Origin: Pseudomonadota bacterium
Lineage (GTDB): Bacteria; Pseudomonadota; Alphaproteobacteria; Rhizobiales; Beijerinckiaceae
Length of the DNA: 64,000 bases
Direction: 5' to 3'
Assembly (NCBI GenBank): GCA_023386155.1
Contig: JAEWKH010000056.1
Span: 41,771-105,770 of the forward strand
Of the stretch, positions 42,622-51,788 are shown one piece after another. The notes under the pieces were generated by a model. It saw only the letters and a program-made list of their open reading frames with translations, ran no database searches and was not told the DNA's origin. The position numbers were made by a program, and so were the translations under genes. Positions within the stretch are counted from its first letter, which is position 1. Every line of letters begins with the position of its first letter.

Positions 42622-42641
42622 ATGGTTACCTCTGTAACCAT
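42622..42641. promoter_or_regulatory. Operator between the MarR gene and hmgA
   Basis: Perfect inverted repeat ATGGTTAC-CTCT-GTAACCAT lies in the divergent gap. A further partial half site, GTTAC, occurs at 42609-42614. It is the likely binding site of the adjacent MarR regulator. Confidence 0.7.
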
Positions 42642-42658
42642 CTATGGAGGTCACGACC

Positions 42659-44017
42659 ATGAATGTCCAGAACCCGGCCTTGCACAACCAAGCCGCCGAC
42701 CGGCTGGAGAGCGCCATACAGCCCGGCTACATGTCAGGCTTCGGCAACGGCTTCGAGACCGAGGCGCTTCCCGGCGCGCTGCCCATCGGCCGCAACTCGC
42801 CCCAGAAGTGCTCCTACGGGCTTTATGCCGAGCAGCTCTCCGGTTCGCCGTTCACCGCGCCGCGCACCACCAACGAGCGCTCCTGGCTCTACCGGATCCG
42901 GCCGACCGTGACCCATTGGGGCCAGTTCCAGAAGGCGGATATCGGCCTGTGGCGCACGGCGCCCGCCGCCGAGGTGGAGGTGCCGATCGCGCCCATGCGC
43001 TGGAGCCCGATCCCGCTGCCCGCCGAGAGCGTCTCGTTCCTGGAGGGCGTGCGTACCATCACCACGGCGGGCGATGCCGGTTCCCAGGCCGGCATGGGCG
43101 CCCATGTCTATCTCATCACCCGCTCCATGGTGGATGAGTACTTCTACAATGCCGACGGCGAGATGCTGTTCGTTCCGCAGCAGGGCAGCCTCCGGCTGTG
43201 GACGGAGTTCGGCATCATCGACATCGAGCCGGGTGAGATCGCCGTGATCCCGCGCGGCGTGAAGATTCGGGTCGAGCTCGTGAACGGGCCGGCGCGCGGC
43301 TACTTCTGCGAGAACTACGGCGGCGCCTTCACCCTGCCCGAGCGAGGGCCGATCGGCGCCAACTGCCTCGCCAATCCGCGCGACTTCCTCACGCCTGTCG
43401 CAGCCTACGAGGACAAGGACGCCCCATCCAAGATGTACGTGAAATGGGGCGGCACGCTCTGGGTGGCCGACATGGATCACTCGCCCCTCGACGTGGTGGC
43501 CTGGCACGGCAATTATGCGCCGTACAAGTACGACCTGCGACGCTACTCTCCGGTGGGGCCGATCCTCTACGATCACGCCGATCCGTCGATCTTCACCGTG
43601 CTGACCTCGCCGTCGGAGACGCCCGGCACGGCCAATATCGACTTCGTGATCTTCCCGGACCGCTGGCTGGTGGCGGAGAACACCTTCCGGCCGCCGTGGT
43701 ACCACATGAACGTCATGAGCGAGTTCATGGGGCTGATCTATGGCGTCTACGACGCCAAGACCGGCGGCGGCTTCGTGCCGGGCGGCATGTCGCTGCACAA
43801 CACCATGCTGCCGCACGGTCCCGATGTCGACGCGTTCGAGAAGGCCAGCAACGTGGAGCTGAAGCCCCACCGGCTGGAGGGCACGATGGCGTTCATGTTC
43901 GAGACGCGCTTCCCGCAGAAGGTGACGGCCTTCGCGGCCAACACCGAGTCGCTGCAGAAGGACTACGCATCTTACGGCCACAAGCTGAAGAAGCACTTCA
44001 ATCCGAACCAGCGATAA
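42659..44017 (+). CDS. hmgA: Homogentisate 1,2-dioxygenase
   Basis: This is a 452-residue Fe(II) dioxygenase opening the ring of homogentisate to maleylacetoacetate in tyrosine/phenylalanine catabolism. Family features are YMSGFGNGFETEALPGALP (about residues 24-42), the FRPPWYHMNVMSEFMG metal-site region, GGGFVPGGMSLHN with a second His, and HGPD. Full length matches the family. ATG 42659 has GGAGG 8 bases upstream; ATG 42644 adds 5 residues. It is followed by fahA in what is probably a two-gene operon under the divergent MarR regulator. Confidence 0.97.
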   Translation: MNVQNPALHNQAADRLESAIQPGYMSGFGNGFETEALPGALPIGRNSPQKCSYGLYAEQLSGSPFTAPRTTNERSWLYRIRPTVTHWGQFQKADIGLWRTAPAAEVEVPIAPMRWSPIPLPAESVSFLEGVRTITTAGDAGSQAGMGAHVYLITRSMVDEYFYNADGEMLFVPQQGSLRLWTEFGIIDIEPGEIAVIPRGVKIRVELVNGPARGYFCENYGGAFTLPERGPIGANCLANPRDFLTPVAAYEDKDAPSKMYVKWGGTLWVADMDHSPLDVVAWHGNYAPYKYDLRRYSPVGPILYDHADPSIFTVLTSPSETPGTANIDFVIFPDRWLVAENTFRPPWYHMNVMSEFMGLIYGVYDAKTGGGFVPGGMSLHNTMLPHGPDVDAFEKASNVELKPHRLEGTMAFMFETRFPQKVTAFAANTESLQKDYASYGHKLKKHFNPNQR

Positions 44018-44031
44018 GCGGGGCAGCGGCT

Positions 44032-45333
44032 TTGATCGATCATACTCACGAACCGGGGCGCCGGAGCTTCGTCGCCTCGGCCAACGGCCATTCGGACTTC
44101 CCGATCCAGAACCTGCCGCTGGGGATCTTCAGCCCCGGCGGCGACGGGCCGAGGGGCGGGGTCGCCATTGGCGACCGCATCCTCGACCTACCGGCCGCCT
44201 TGGCCACCGGTCTCTTCACGGGCGAGGCCGCCTTGGCCGCGGAAGCGGCTTCCGGCCCGGTGCTCAATCCCTTCCTGGCTCTCGGCGCCGGTCCGCGCCG
44301 TGCCCTGCGCTTAAGATTGTCGGAATTGCTGGCAGAGAGCAGCCAGGAGCAGGGCCGGGTGGAGGCCTGCCTGCATGCGGCATCCGATTGCACGCTGCAC
44401 CTGCCGGCCCGCATCGGCGATTACACCGACTTCTATGTGGGCATTCACCATGCCACCAATGTCGGCAAGCAGTTCCGCCCCGACAATCCCCTGCTGCCGA
44501 ACTACAAGTACGTGCCCATCGGCTATCACGGCCGGGCATCGTCCATCCGCCCGTCCGGTACGCCGGTGCGCCGGCCGCGCGGACAGGCAAAGCCTGCGGA
44601 TGCCGCTGTTCCGGGATTCGGCCCGAGCCAGAGGCTCGACTACGAGCTGGAGCTCGGTGTCTGGATCGGTCCCGGCAACGGCCTCGGCGAGCCGATCCGC
44701 ATCGACGAGGCGCCCGGTCATGTCGGCGGCTACTGCCTGCTGAACGACTGGTCGGCGCGCGACATCCAGGCCTGGGAGTATCAGCCCCTGGGTCCATTCC
44801 TCGCCAAGAACTTCGCCAGCACGGTCTCCGCCTGGATCGTCACGCCGGACGCTCTTGCGCCGTTCCGCATTCCGCAGCCGCAGCGTCCCGAGGGAGACCC
44901 GGCGCCTCTGCCGTACCTGACGGACGAGAGCGATCAGAAGGAAGGAGCGCTCGATCTGGAACTCGAAGTCCTGCTCCTGACGCCCGGCTTGCGAAAGCAG
45001 GGCCTTCCGCCGCATCGCCTCGCCTTGTCGCATGCGCGGCACATGTACTGGACCGTGGCGCAGATGATCACGCACCACACCAGCAACGGCTGCAACCTTC
45101 AGCCCGGCGATCTCATCGGCACCGGCACCATCTCGGGGCCCGATCAGGAGAGCTGCGGCAGCATCCTGGAGACGACGCTCGGCGGCCGGAACCCGGTCGT
45201 GCTCGCCTCGGGAGAGGAGCGCCGCTTCCTGGAGGATGGCGACGAGGTGATCCTGCGGGCGCGCGGCAGCCGCGAAGGCTACGCCCCCATCGGCTTCGGC
45301 GAATGCCGGGCCACGATCCTGCCGGCCCTTTAG
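44032..45333 (+). CDS. fahA: Fumarylacetoacetase (TTG start)
   Basis: This is a 433-residue hydrolase splitting fumarylacetoacetate to fumarate and acetoacetate. The SH3-like N-terminal domain (about 1-115) is followed by the FAH barrel with DYTDFYVGIHHATNVG, YKYVPIGYHGRASS, LDYELELGVWIG and LLNDWSARDIQAWEYQPLG, which carry metal and catalytic residues. No in-frame ATG occurs near the N-terminus; TTG 44032 follows AGCGGGG and gives the expected length. It follows hmgA by 14 bases. A maleylacetoacetate isomerase gene is not seen nearby. Confidence 0.95.
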   Translation: MIDHTHEPGRRSFVASANGHSDFPIQNLPLGIFSPGGDGPRGGVAIGDRILDLPAALATGLFTGEAALAAEAASGPVLNPFLALGAGPRRALRLRLSELLAESSQEQGRVEACLHAASDCTLHLPARIGDYTDFYVGIHHATNVGKQFRPDNPLLPNYKYVPIGYHGRASSIRPSGTPVRRPRGQAKPADAAVPGFGPSQRLDYELELGVWIGPGNGLGEPIRIDEAPGHVGGYCLLNDWSARDIQAWEYQPLGPFLAKNFASTVSAWIVTPDALAPFRIPQPQRPEGDPAPLPYLTDESDQKEGALDLELEVLLLTPGLRKQGLPPHRLALSHARHMYWTVAQMITHHTSNGCNLQPGDLIGTGTISGPDQESCGSILETTLGGRNPVVLASGEERRFLEDGDEVILRARGSREGYAPIGFGECRATILPAL

Positions 45334-45353
45334 CGCATAGGGCGGGCCTAAAG

Positions 45354-45393
45354 CATCGGGCGTGAAAAATGGATTCCCTTTTCACGCCCGATG
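45354..45393 (+). terminator. Hairpin after fahA, likely terminator
   Basis: Perfect 15-base arms (45354-45368 CATCGGGCGTGAAAA and 45379-45393) with a 10-base loop are followed by CCTTTTCTCT. Confidence 0.75.
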
Positions 45394-45409
45394 CCTTTTC
45401 TCTCAGCTG

Positions 45410-45493
45410 GCGCATCATTCTTCGCGAAAACCGGATCCACTTTTTTCGGACGATGGGCTCTCTAGAGAGCGGAGCATCGGATCCGATGCCCTA
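45410..45493. repeat. Intergenic palindromic repeat, copy B
   Basis: It shares with copy A (1314-1391) the ACCGGATCCACTTTT core (inverted) and the GGAGCATCGGAT tail, with an intermediate CTCTCTAGAGAG palindrome. A related copy lies at 57392-57461. Confidence 0.72.
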
Positions 45494-45588
45494 ACCCACG
45501 GCCGAGGTAGGAATGAAGGTGCTCCCTCGATGGCCGGCGCAGGGCGCAAGGTTCCTGCAACGCGACTAAAGTCAGAAATTCGTCTATT

Positions 45589-45602
45589 GCAAACGCGTTC
45601 GC
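45589..45602. promoter_or_regulatory. Candidate IclR operator upstream of the ABC importer
   Basis: GCAAACGCGTTCGC differs at three positions from the perfect palindrome GCGAATGCATTCGC found at 53291-53304. It lies 264 bases before the binding-protein gene. Confidence 0.5.
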
Positions 45603-45865
45603 TGTACGGTACGAATATCGGCAAGCTCTGACACAAGAGCGGCGATGCAAAATGCAGAAGGCGAGGAGCGTCCCTAAGCCGGGAACAGCCGTGTTCAAGC
45701 TGTCTCGGCCGGCATGCGCAGGATGATGTCCGCGCGGTTCTTCCCTTCCGCCCGACTTTCGGAAACCCGGCAGGCTCTTGCCCTGCTGCAACGACCTGAG
45801 CGGGCGACGCGCGACAGGCGTTTCGCCCGCAGCTGACATCGAAACCCTTTGAGGGAAGGAACACC

Positions 45866-47062
45866 ATGACGCCAAAACACGCAGCGCTGAAAGCGGCTCT
45901 CCTCGGGAGCGCGCTCACCATCTCGACCGTCGGCTACGCGCAGGAGATCAAGATCGGCTTCAACGGCGATCTGTCGGCTTCGCCGTCGGCGCAGAGCGGC
46001 CAGGCCGGGGTGCTCGGCATCCAGGCCGCGATCGAGGACATCAACGCGGCCGGTGGCGTCCTCGGCCGCAAGCTGGCCCTCGTGGTTCGCGACGATCTCT
46101 CGCAGCCGCCCAAGTCGATCCAAAACATGAGCGACCTGATCGACAACGAGAAGGTCGTTGCCGTTCTGGGCCCCACCAATTCCGGCAACGCGCTGGCGTG
46201 GAAGCACATCCCCAATCAGAAGAAGAACCCGTCCATCGGCTGCATCGGCTCGGCGACCGACATCACCAAGCCCGCTGGCGGCAACGCCGAGAACTACATG
46301 TACCGGGTGTCGATGGTCGACCGGGCACAGGTCGCCGGCCTCATCGCCTATGCGAAGAACAACGCCTCCACCAAGAAGGTCGGCTATCTCGTGGAGACAA
46401 CGGGCTATGGTCAGGGTGGCCTGAAGGATCTTCAGGAACTCGGCGACGCCAAGGGTCTGAAGCCCGTGGCCACCGAGAAGTTCGGCGTCAACGACACTGA
46501 CATGACCTCGCAGCTCAACAAGATGAAGGCTGCCGGGGTCGACACGGTTCTCGTCTGGGCGCAGGGCACGCCCATCGGCCAGCTCGTGCGCAGCATGGAG
46601 AAGATCGACTACTTCCCCGTGACCCTGACCTCCTGGTCGTCCGACAATGCGAGCTTCTTCGATACGGCCGGCAAGACCCTGGCCGAGAAGCCGATCTTCA
46701 TGCGCACGATCACGGAGGACCGCACGCCGAAGCAGCAGCAGCTCTATGACCGCCTCGCTCCGAAGATGGCATCGAAGAGCGCCTTCAGCTTTGCGGCGCA
46801 TTGCTACGATGCGACCATGATCACGGCTGCCGCGATCAAGCAGGCGGGCAGCACCGAAGGGCCGAAGATGCGCGAGGCGCTCGAGAACCTTCAGGCCCCC
46901 GTCGAGGGCATCATGAAGACCTACAACAAGCCGTTCTCCGCCACCGAGCACGAGGCACTGACGGCCTCCGACTATCGCTGGACGCGTTGGAAGGACGGCA
47001 AGCTCGTCTCCTATACCGACGATGTGGTGAAGGCCCTGAAGCCTTCCGACTTCACGCAGTAA
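45866..47062 (+). CDS. ABC importer substrate-binding protein (branched-chain amino acid family)
   Basis: This is a 398-residue periplasmic binding protein with a signal peptide (residues 1-25, ending GYA before QEIKIG). Family segments include IQAAIEDINAAGGVLGRKL (about residue 52), VVAVLGPTNSGNALA and a C-terminal lobe ending KALKPSDFTQ. It starts a complete importer gene set (binding protein, permease, fused permease-ATPase, ATPase) and is followed by an IclR regulator and catabolic genes. A strong Shine-Dalgarno precedes the start. The ligand is probably the substrate of the downstream catabolic enzymes, perhaps an aromatic or alicyclic acid; this is inferred. Confidence 0.9.
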   Translation: MTPKHAALKAALLGSALTISTVGYAQEIKIGFNGDLSASPSAQSGQAGVLGIQAAIEDINAAGGVLGRKLALVVRDDLSQPPKSIQNMSDLIDNEKVVAVLGPTNSGNALAWKHIPNQKKNPSIGCIGSATDITKPAGGNAENYMYRVSMVDRAQVAGLIAYAKNNASTKKVGYLVETTGYGQGGLKDLQELGDAKGLKPVATEKFGVNDTDMTSQLNKMKAAGVDTVLVWAQGTPIGQLVRSMEKIDYFPVTLTSWSSDNASFFDTAGKTLAEKPIFMRTITEDRTPKQQQLYDRLAPKMASKSAFSFAAHCYDATMITAAAIKQAGSTEGPKMREALENLQAPVEGIMKTYNKPFSATEHEALTASDYRWTRWKDGKLVSYTDDVVKALKPSDFTQ

Positions 47063-47128
47063 GGACGATGGCCATGGACCTGCCGGCCATGACCGGCAGG
47101 TCCGATATTCTGCACGTTGGAGCGCCCC

Positions 47129-48052
47129 ATGCTGGACGCCTATATCCAGACCCTCGTGAGCGGGCTTGCCGTCGGCGGCGTCTATGCCCTGATCGCCCTC
47201 GGCTTCAGCATCACCTTCACGACGACGAAGACACTTAATTTCGCGCAGGGCGAATTCATCTCGTTCGGCGCCTTCATCGGCGTGACGATGCTCCTGCTGC
47301 TGTCCGGCCTCGCCGGCACGGCAACGGCCGTTCCCGGCGAAGCGGCGGCTGCGTGGCGTTATCCTGCGGCCGTCATCGGCGCCGGAGCGGTTGCCGGCGT
47401 CATGGGTATCCTCATCTTCGTCCTTGCCGTTCGCCCCTTTGCGGGAAAAGGCGGAATGAACTGGGTGATGAGCACCATCGGCTTCGGCGTCATCCTGCAG
47501 AGCATCGGTCTCGCCGTCTGGGGGCCCGCGCCCGTCATGGTGCCGTCTCCGCTCGGAGACGACGTGCTGCGCATCGCCGGCGCAGGTGTTCGTCCGCAGG
47601 AGCTGCTCGTGCTTGCCTGTGCGGTCCTGATCATGATCGCGCTCGATCTCGTGATGCGCCGCTCGCGCATCGGGAAGGCCATGATGGCCGTCGCGCATTC
47701 GCCGCAGACTGCGAGCCTCATGGGCATCAACGTCAACCTCGTCATGATCGGCGCCTTCGCCCTGTCGAGCGGCCTTGCCGGAGTGGCCGGCGTCCTGATC
47801 GCCCCGATCGCCTCCGCGTCGCTTTTCATGGGCATGGGTTTCGCCCTCAAGGCATTTTCGGGAGCGATCATCGGCGGATTGAGCAATCCGCGGGGCTGCA
47901 TCTATGGAGGCTTCATCCTGGGCGTTCTTGAATCCGCCGTCGGCCTCTGGCAGGCGCAATGGCGCGAGATCGTCGTCTTCGGACTGATCATCCTGGTTCT
48001 GGCATTCCGCCCGGCAGGTCTTTTCGGCCAGGCTGCTGTCGACAAGGTTTAA
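47129..48052 (+). CDS. ABC importer permease, LivH type
   Basis: This is a 307-residue inner-membrane permease with about eight helices. LALGFSITFTTTKTLNFAQG near residue 25 is the LivH-type signature region; GLAGVAGVLIAP and GAIIGGLSNPRGCIYGGFIL near the C-terminus are typical. ATG 47129 has GGAG 6 bases upstream; a TTG at 47117 would add four residues. It lies 66 bases after the binding protein and 5 bases before the fused permease-ATPase. Confidence 0.93.
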   Translation: MLDAYIQTLVSGLAVGGVYALIALGFSITFTTTKTLNFAQGEFISFGAFIGVTMLLLLSGLAGTATAVPGEAAAAWRYPAAVIGAGAVAGVMGILIFVLAVRPFAGKGGMNWVMSTIGFGVILQSIGLAVWGPAPVMVPSPLGDDVLRIAGAGVRPQELLVLACAVLIMIALDLVMRRSRIGKAMMAVAHSPQTASLMGINVNLVMIGAFALSSGLAGVAGVLIAPIASASLFMGMGFALKAFSGAIIGGLSNPRGCIYGGFILGVLESAVGLWQAQWREIVVFGLIILVLAFRPAGLFGQAAVDKV

Positions 48053-48057
48053 CGCGC

Positions 48058-49842
48058 ATGCGCCACATCATCGGCTCCATCGTCCTCGTTGCGGCTCTCG
48101 CTGTCGGCGTCTCGTTCATCGAGAACGAGTTCTATCTGCGCACCCTCTTCATGATCTGCGTCTACTTCCTCTGTGCCGCAGGCATGAACGTGCTTCTAGG
48201 CTTTGCCGGGCAGAAATCCCTCGGTCAGGCCGGTCTCTTCGCGGCGGGGGCCTACGCGGTCGCTCTCCTGACCACGCGTTACGAGGTCGGGCCGTGGCTG
48301 TCCCTGCTTCTCGCCTGCTTCGTTTCGGCTGTCTTCGGCATCCTGATCGCTGTGCCCTCGCTGCGGGTCAAGGGGCCGAGCCTTGCCATGGTGACCCTGG
48401 CCTTCGGCATCGTCATCGAGAAGGTGGTGACGGAAGGATCCGAGGTCTTCGGCGGGGCCATGGGCATCTATGCGATCCAGCCGCTGAATATCGGCGGCAC
48501 TCCGTTCACGATGGTGCAATGGGTCTGGTTCGGATTGCTTCTGTGCCTCGTGACCCACCTCCTGCTTCGCAACCTCCTTCGCGGGCGGTTCGGCCGGGCC
48601 TTCCTGTCGCTTCAGGCGGACGAGGTCGCGGCTGGCGCGGTGGGCGTGGCGGTCTATCGCTACAAGGTCCTCGCCTTCGTGATCGCGGCCGTCACCTGCG
48701 GACTTGCTGGCGCATTGGTGGCGCAGCAGAACCAGTACATCAATTCCGACTTCATCAACTTCCACCTGTCGATCTTCATCCTCCTCCTGGTGCTCTTCGG
48801 GGGCAGCGGCTCGCTCTATGGGCCGCTGCTCGGATCCGTGACGCTCGTGATCATCGGGGCGCTCGTGGCGCGGTGGACCTGGATCGAGCATTTCGTCAAC
48901 GGAGCGCTGCTGCTCTTTGCCCTCTATGCCATGCCGAAGGGATTGGCCGGCGTCTTCGGGGCGCTCCTGCAGGCGCTGGGCCTGGCCGGCGGCAAAGGAG
49001 CCGGTGCTTCCGCGATGCAAGGCGCGATCGCCCCCAGGCTGCCGACCAGGCCCATGCCACACGCAGGCGTGGGAAGCCTCCTGACGGCCGACCGGCTCAA
49101 CAAGTCATTCGGCGGCGTGGTTCCGGCGAAGGATGTCTCGATCAACCTTACGGAAGGGCATATCCATGCCCTGATCGGCCCGAACGGAGCGGGCAAGAGC
49201 ACCTTCATCAACATGCTCACCGGGATCATCCGCCCGGATCAGGGCAAGGTGGCGTTCCTGGGGCGCGACATCACGCACCAGTCGATTCATGGTATCTGCT
49301 ATCAAGGAATTGCCAGGACCTTCCAGAACCTCAGGCTGTTCAAGGATCTGTCGGTGCGCGAGAACGTGCTCCTCGGCCAGCATTCCCGGATGCAGAACGG
49401 CTTCAGCTCCTCGCTCCTGGGCCTTCCCAAGGCGTGGCGGGAGGAGGCTGAGGCGCTTCGGAAGGTCAACGACATCCTGGCCTTCACGGGCCTCTCCCAA
49501 TACGCCGGATCTCCGGCCGGGAGCCTGGCCTATGGGCTGCAGCGCCGGGTCGAGCTGGCGAGGGCTCTCGCATCCGAGCCGTTCCTCCTTCTGCTCGACG
49601 AGCCGGCGGCCGGCCTGAATCCCCAGGAAACCGCAGAACTCGGGCAGTTGCTCGTGCGCATCCGCAACGAGGGGATCACGATCCTGCTCATCGAGCATCA
49701 CATGGACCTCGTCATGACGATCTCGGATCACGTGATCGTTCTCGATTACGGCCAGAAGATCGCCGAAGGCACGCCGGGTCAGGTCCAGGCCGATCCGCGG
49801 GTCATGGAGGCCTATCTCGGGACCACCACCGAGGCGGCCTAG
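48058..49842 (+). CDS. Fused ABC importer permease-ATPase (LivM-LivG)
   Basis: This is a 594-residue fusion. The N-terminal part (about residues 1-315) is a LivM-type permease with about nine membrane helices (AGMNVLLGFAGQKSLGQAGL; LLFGGSGSLYGPLLG). A 30-residue linker leads to a LivG-type ATPase (about 345-590) with Walker A GPNGAGKST, signature LAYGLQRRVELARAL and Walker B LLLLDEPAAGLNP. In many systems these are two genes; fusion occurs in several proteobacteria. ATG 48058 is used; the open frame extends to 47959 only inside the upstream permease gene. Confidence 0.93.
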   Translation: MRHIIGSIVLVAALAVGVSFIENEFYLRTLFMICVYFLCAAGMNVLLGFAGQKSLGQAGLFAAGAYAVALLTTRYEVGPWLSLLLACFVSAVFGILIAVPSLRVKGPSLAMVTLAFGIVIEKVVTEGSEVFGGAMGIYAIQPLNIGGTPFTMVQWVWFGLLLCLVTHLLLRNLLRGRFGRAFLSLQADEVAAGAVGVAVYRYKVLAFVIAAVTCGLAGALVAQQNQYINSDFINFHLSIFILLLVLFGGSGSLYGPLLGSVTLVIIGALVARWTWIEHFVNGALLLFALYAMPKGLAGVFGALLQALGLAGGKGAGASAMQGAIAPRLPTRPMPHAGVGSLLTADRLNKSFGGVVPAKDVSINLTEGHIHALIGPNGAGKSTFINMLTGIIRPDQGKVAFLGRDITHQSIHGICYQGIARTFQNLRLFKDLSVRENVLLGQHSRMQNGFSSSLLGLPKAWREEAEALRKVNDILAFTGLSQYAGSPAGSLAYGLQRRVELARALASEPFLLLLDEPAAGLNPQETAELGQLLVRIRNEGITILLIEHHMDLVMTISDHVIVLDYGQKIAEGTPGQVQADPRVMEAYLGTTTEAA

Positions 49843-49856
49843 GGGAGGGGACAGCA

Positions 49857-50579
49857 ATGCTGAAGATTCAGGACGTTCACCTCGCCTATGGCCCGATTTC
49901 GGCTGTCCGTAGGGCGACCATCGATGTCGAAGCCGGCGAGGTCGTCGCCATCGTCGGCGGCAACGGGGCCGGCAAGAGCACCTTGCTGAAAGGAATTGCC
50001 GGACTGATGCCAGTCAGTTCAGGGCAAATACTGTTTGAAGAGGAAGATGTCACCAGACTCCCACCACATCGCAGGGTTGCACGGGGCATTGCGCTATCCC
50101 CTGAGGGAAGGCAGGTTTTTCCGGATCAGAGCGTCTACGACAACCTGACCCTCGGTGCCTATTTCCGGCGGCTTTCCAACGAAGCCCTGGAAGCGGAAAT
50201 CGAGGAGCAGTTCAAGCTGTTTCCTCGCCTGCGGGAGCGCCGGAACCAGCTGGCCGTCACCCTGTCCGGGGGAGAGCAGCAGATGCTGGCCATCGCCCGG
50301 GCCCTGATGGGCAAGCCCCGGCTGCTCCTTCTCGACGAGCCGTCGCTGGGCCTTGCGCCTAAGATTATCCAGGAAATCTTCGACATCATCGTGTCCCTTC
50401 GCCGGTCCGGCATCACGATCCTGCTTGTCGAGCAGATGGCAAATATGGCACTTGCCATTGCCGATAGGGCCTATGTGCTCGAAACCGGCAATGTGACCTT
50501 GTCTGGAACGGGGCAGCAGCTCCTTCACGATCCGAAGGTACGTGCGGCATATCTCGGGGTATCCCATGGTGCGGCATGA
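49857..50579 (+). CDS. ABC importer ATP-binding protein, LivF type
   Basis: This is a 240-residue cytoplasmic ATPase. Walker A GGNGAGKST, LSGGEQQMLAIARALMG signature and Walker B LLLLDEPSLGLAP are intact. The SPEGRQVFPDQSVYDNLTLG Q-loop region is typical of LivF. It follows the fusion gene by 14 bases with GGGGAGGGG as ribosome site. It pairs with the ATPase half of the upstream fusion to power import. Confidence 0.95.
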   Translation: MLKIQDVHLAYGPISAVRRATIDVEAGEVVAIVGGNGAGKSTLLKGIAGLMPVSSGQILFEEEDVTRLPPHRRVARGIALSPEGRQVFPDQSVYDNLTLGAYFRRLSNEALEAEIEEQFKLFPRLRERRNQLAVTLSGGEQQMLAIARALMGKPRLLLLDEPSLGLAPKIIQEIFDIIVSLRRSGITILLVEQMANMALAIADRAYVLETGNVTLSGTGQQLLHDPKVRAAYLGVSHGAA

Positions 50580-50640
50580 CTTCGCCGGTTCTGGGATGCC
50601 GGCTTCCGGGGATCGGGGAGCGTAAACGATTGGATGGGCC

Positions 50641-51504
50641 ATGAGCATCGAGGGACGCGGCGTACAATCGGTCGAGGTCGGGGGAAGGATCCTTGCGGCG
50701 CTGGTCAAGGCCGGCAAGCCCTTGATGCTGCGGGAGCTCGCGACCCTGGCGGATGTCGCCCCGGCGCAGGCTCACGCCTATCTCGTCAGCTTCCGCAAAT
50801 TGGAGATCGTCGAGCAGGATCCGGCGAGCGGACGCTATCAGCTTGGTCCCTTCGCGCTTCAGCTCGGCATTGCCCGCCTGCGAAGCTTCGATCCGTTGCG
50901 CCTTGCGGCACACGCGGTTGTCGAGTTCGCGGAGGAGATGGGCCTGATGGTGACGATTGCCGTATGGGGAACTCACGGCGCCACCATCGTTCAGGTTCAG
51001 GAGGGCAGCGATCAGGTTCACGTGAACGTACGGACCGGAACCGTCTTTACCATCACTGGAACGGCGACAGGCAAGGTCTTTGCGGCTTTCATGCCCCCGA
51101 AGATCATCGAATCCCAGCTGTCCGAGGAGCTCCGGAAAGGCGCGCGCATCCAGGGTATCGGAGCGACAACCTCGCGCAAGGAGCTGGAAGCCGAAGTGGC
51201 AACCGCTAGACGGCTTGGCTATGCCACCACCGAAAGCAAGCCCGTCACCGGCATCAATGGCATTGCAGCTCCTGTTTTCGACTATAGCGGGCAGATGCAG
51301 CTCGCCATTACCTTGATCGGTCCTACGGGCGTGCTTGACGTCGGTCCCAACAGCAGGGATGCCAAGGCATTGCTGGCTTTCACTCGAAAGCTGTCGGCTC
51401 AGCTCGGCTATTCGCCGAATGCGGAAGACGAAGCTGCTCAGGAAGAAGCCCGTCAAGCGGAGAGCTCGGCCATGCCGGTTACCAAGCGCCGGCGTCGCGC
51501 TTGA
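50641..51504 (+). CDS. IclR family transcriptional regulator
   Basis: This is a 287-residue regulator. An N-terminal winged helix (about residues 8-70, LMLRELATLADVAPAQAHAY) is followed by an IclR effector domain (about 85-260, with FTITGTATGKVFAAF and GINGIAAPVFDYSG). The C-terminal 25 residues are charged. It lies between the ABC importer and the catabolic genes, same strand. Four palindromes of similar sequence precede its likely targets. Most IclR proteins of this layout act as ligand-controlled repressors or activators; direction here is not known. Confidence 0.92.
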   Translation: MSIEGRGVQSVEVGGRILAALVKAGKPLMLRELATLADVAPAQAHAYLVSFRKLEIVEQDPASGRYQLGPFALQLGIARLRSFDPLRLAAHAVVEFAEEMGLMVTIAVWGTHGATIVQVQEGSDQVHVNVRTGTVFTITGTATGKVFAAFMPPKIIESQLSEELRKGARIQGIGATTSRKELEAEVATARRLGYATTESKPVTGINGIAAPVFDYSGQMQLAITLIGPTGVLDVGPNSRDAKALLAFTRKLSAQLGYSPNAEDEAAQEEARQAESSAMPVTKRRRRA

Positions 51505-51788
51505 AGCACTCTGCGGGGTTCGCTCCGCCGTCAATGCGGCACAAGGAAGAAAGCTGATTCCACACAAGTGGAAACAGCTCTGGCTTTCTCACACTCGTCC
51601 GTTCTTCGCCATGCATGCTCCGCTGCTGCGGAACGAGCCCATCCGTACTGCCGCCGAGACTTCTGCAGCATCATCTCCATCTACGACTATTCGCCATTTG
51701 CGAACGCATTCGTCATATGCTTCTCTGAATGCAGATCGGCAGACAATAGCCGGGTGATTGCCTCCATCAGATCAGGGAGCCGAAACAG
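51505..51788. promoter_or_regulatory. Intergenic region upstream of the SDR gene with IclR-type palindrome
   Basis: The 284-base gap contains GCGAACGCATTCGT at 51700-51713, one base off the core CGAATGCATTCG palindrome, 76 bases before the SDR gene. No small gene was seen. Confidence 0.6.

Larger units (their letters stand above)
45334..45865. other. Intergenic region with terminator, repeat copy B and regulatory palindrome
   Basis: This 532-base region holds a hairpin at 45354-45393, the palindromic repeat at 45410-45493 and an IclR-type palindrome at 45589-45602 upstream of the ABC importer genes. A GGAAGGAAC ribosome site precedes 45866. The open frames here have no recognisable coding character. 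Confidence 0.65.

Noticed and set aside
42734..43996. 420-residue minus-strand open frame
   Set aside because: Antisense to hmgA; no domain features.
45695..47959. 754-residue minus-strand open frame
   Set aside because: Antisense to the binding protein and permease of the importer, both clearly recognisable on the plus strand.
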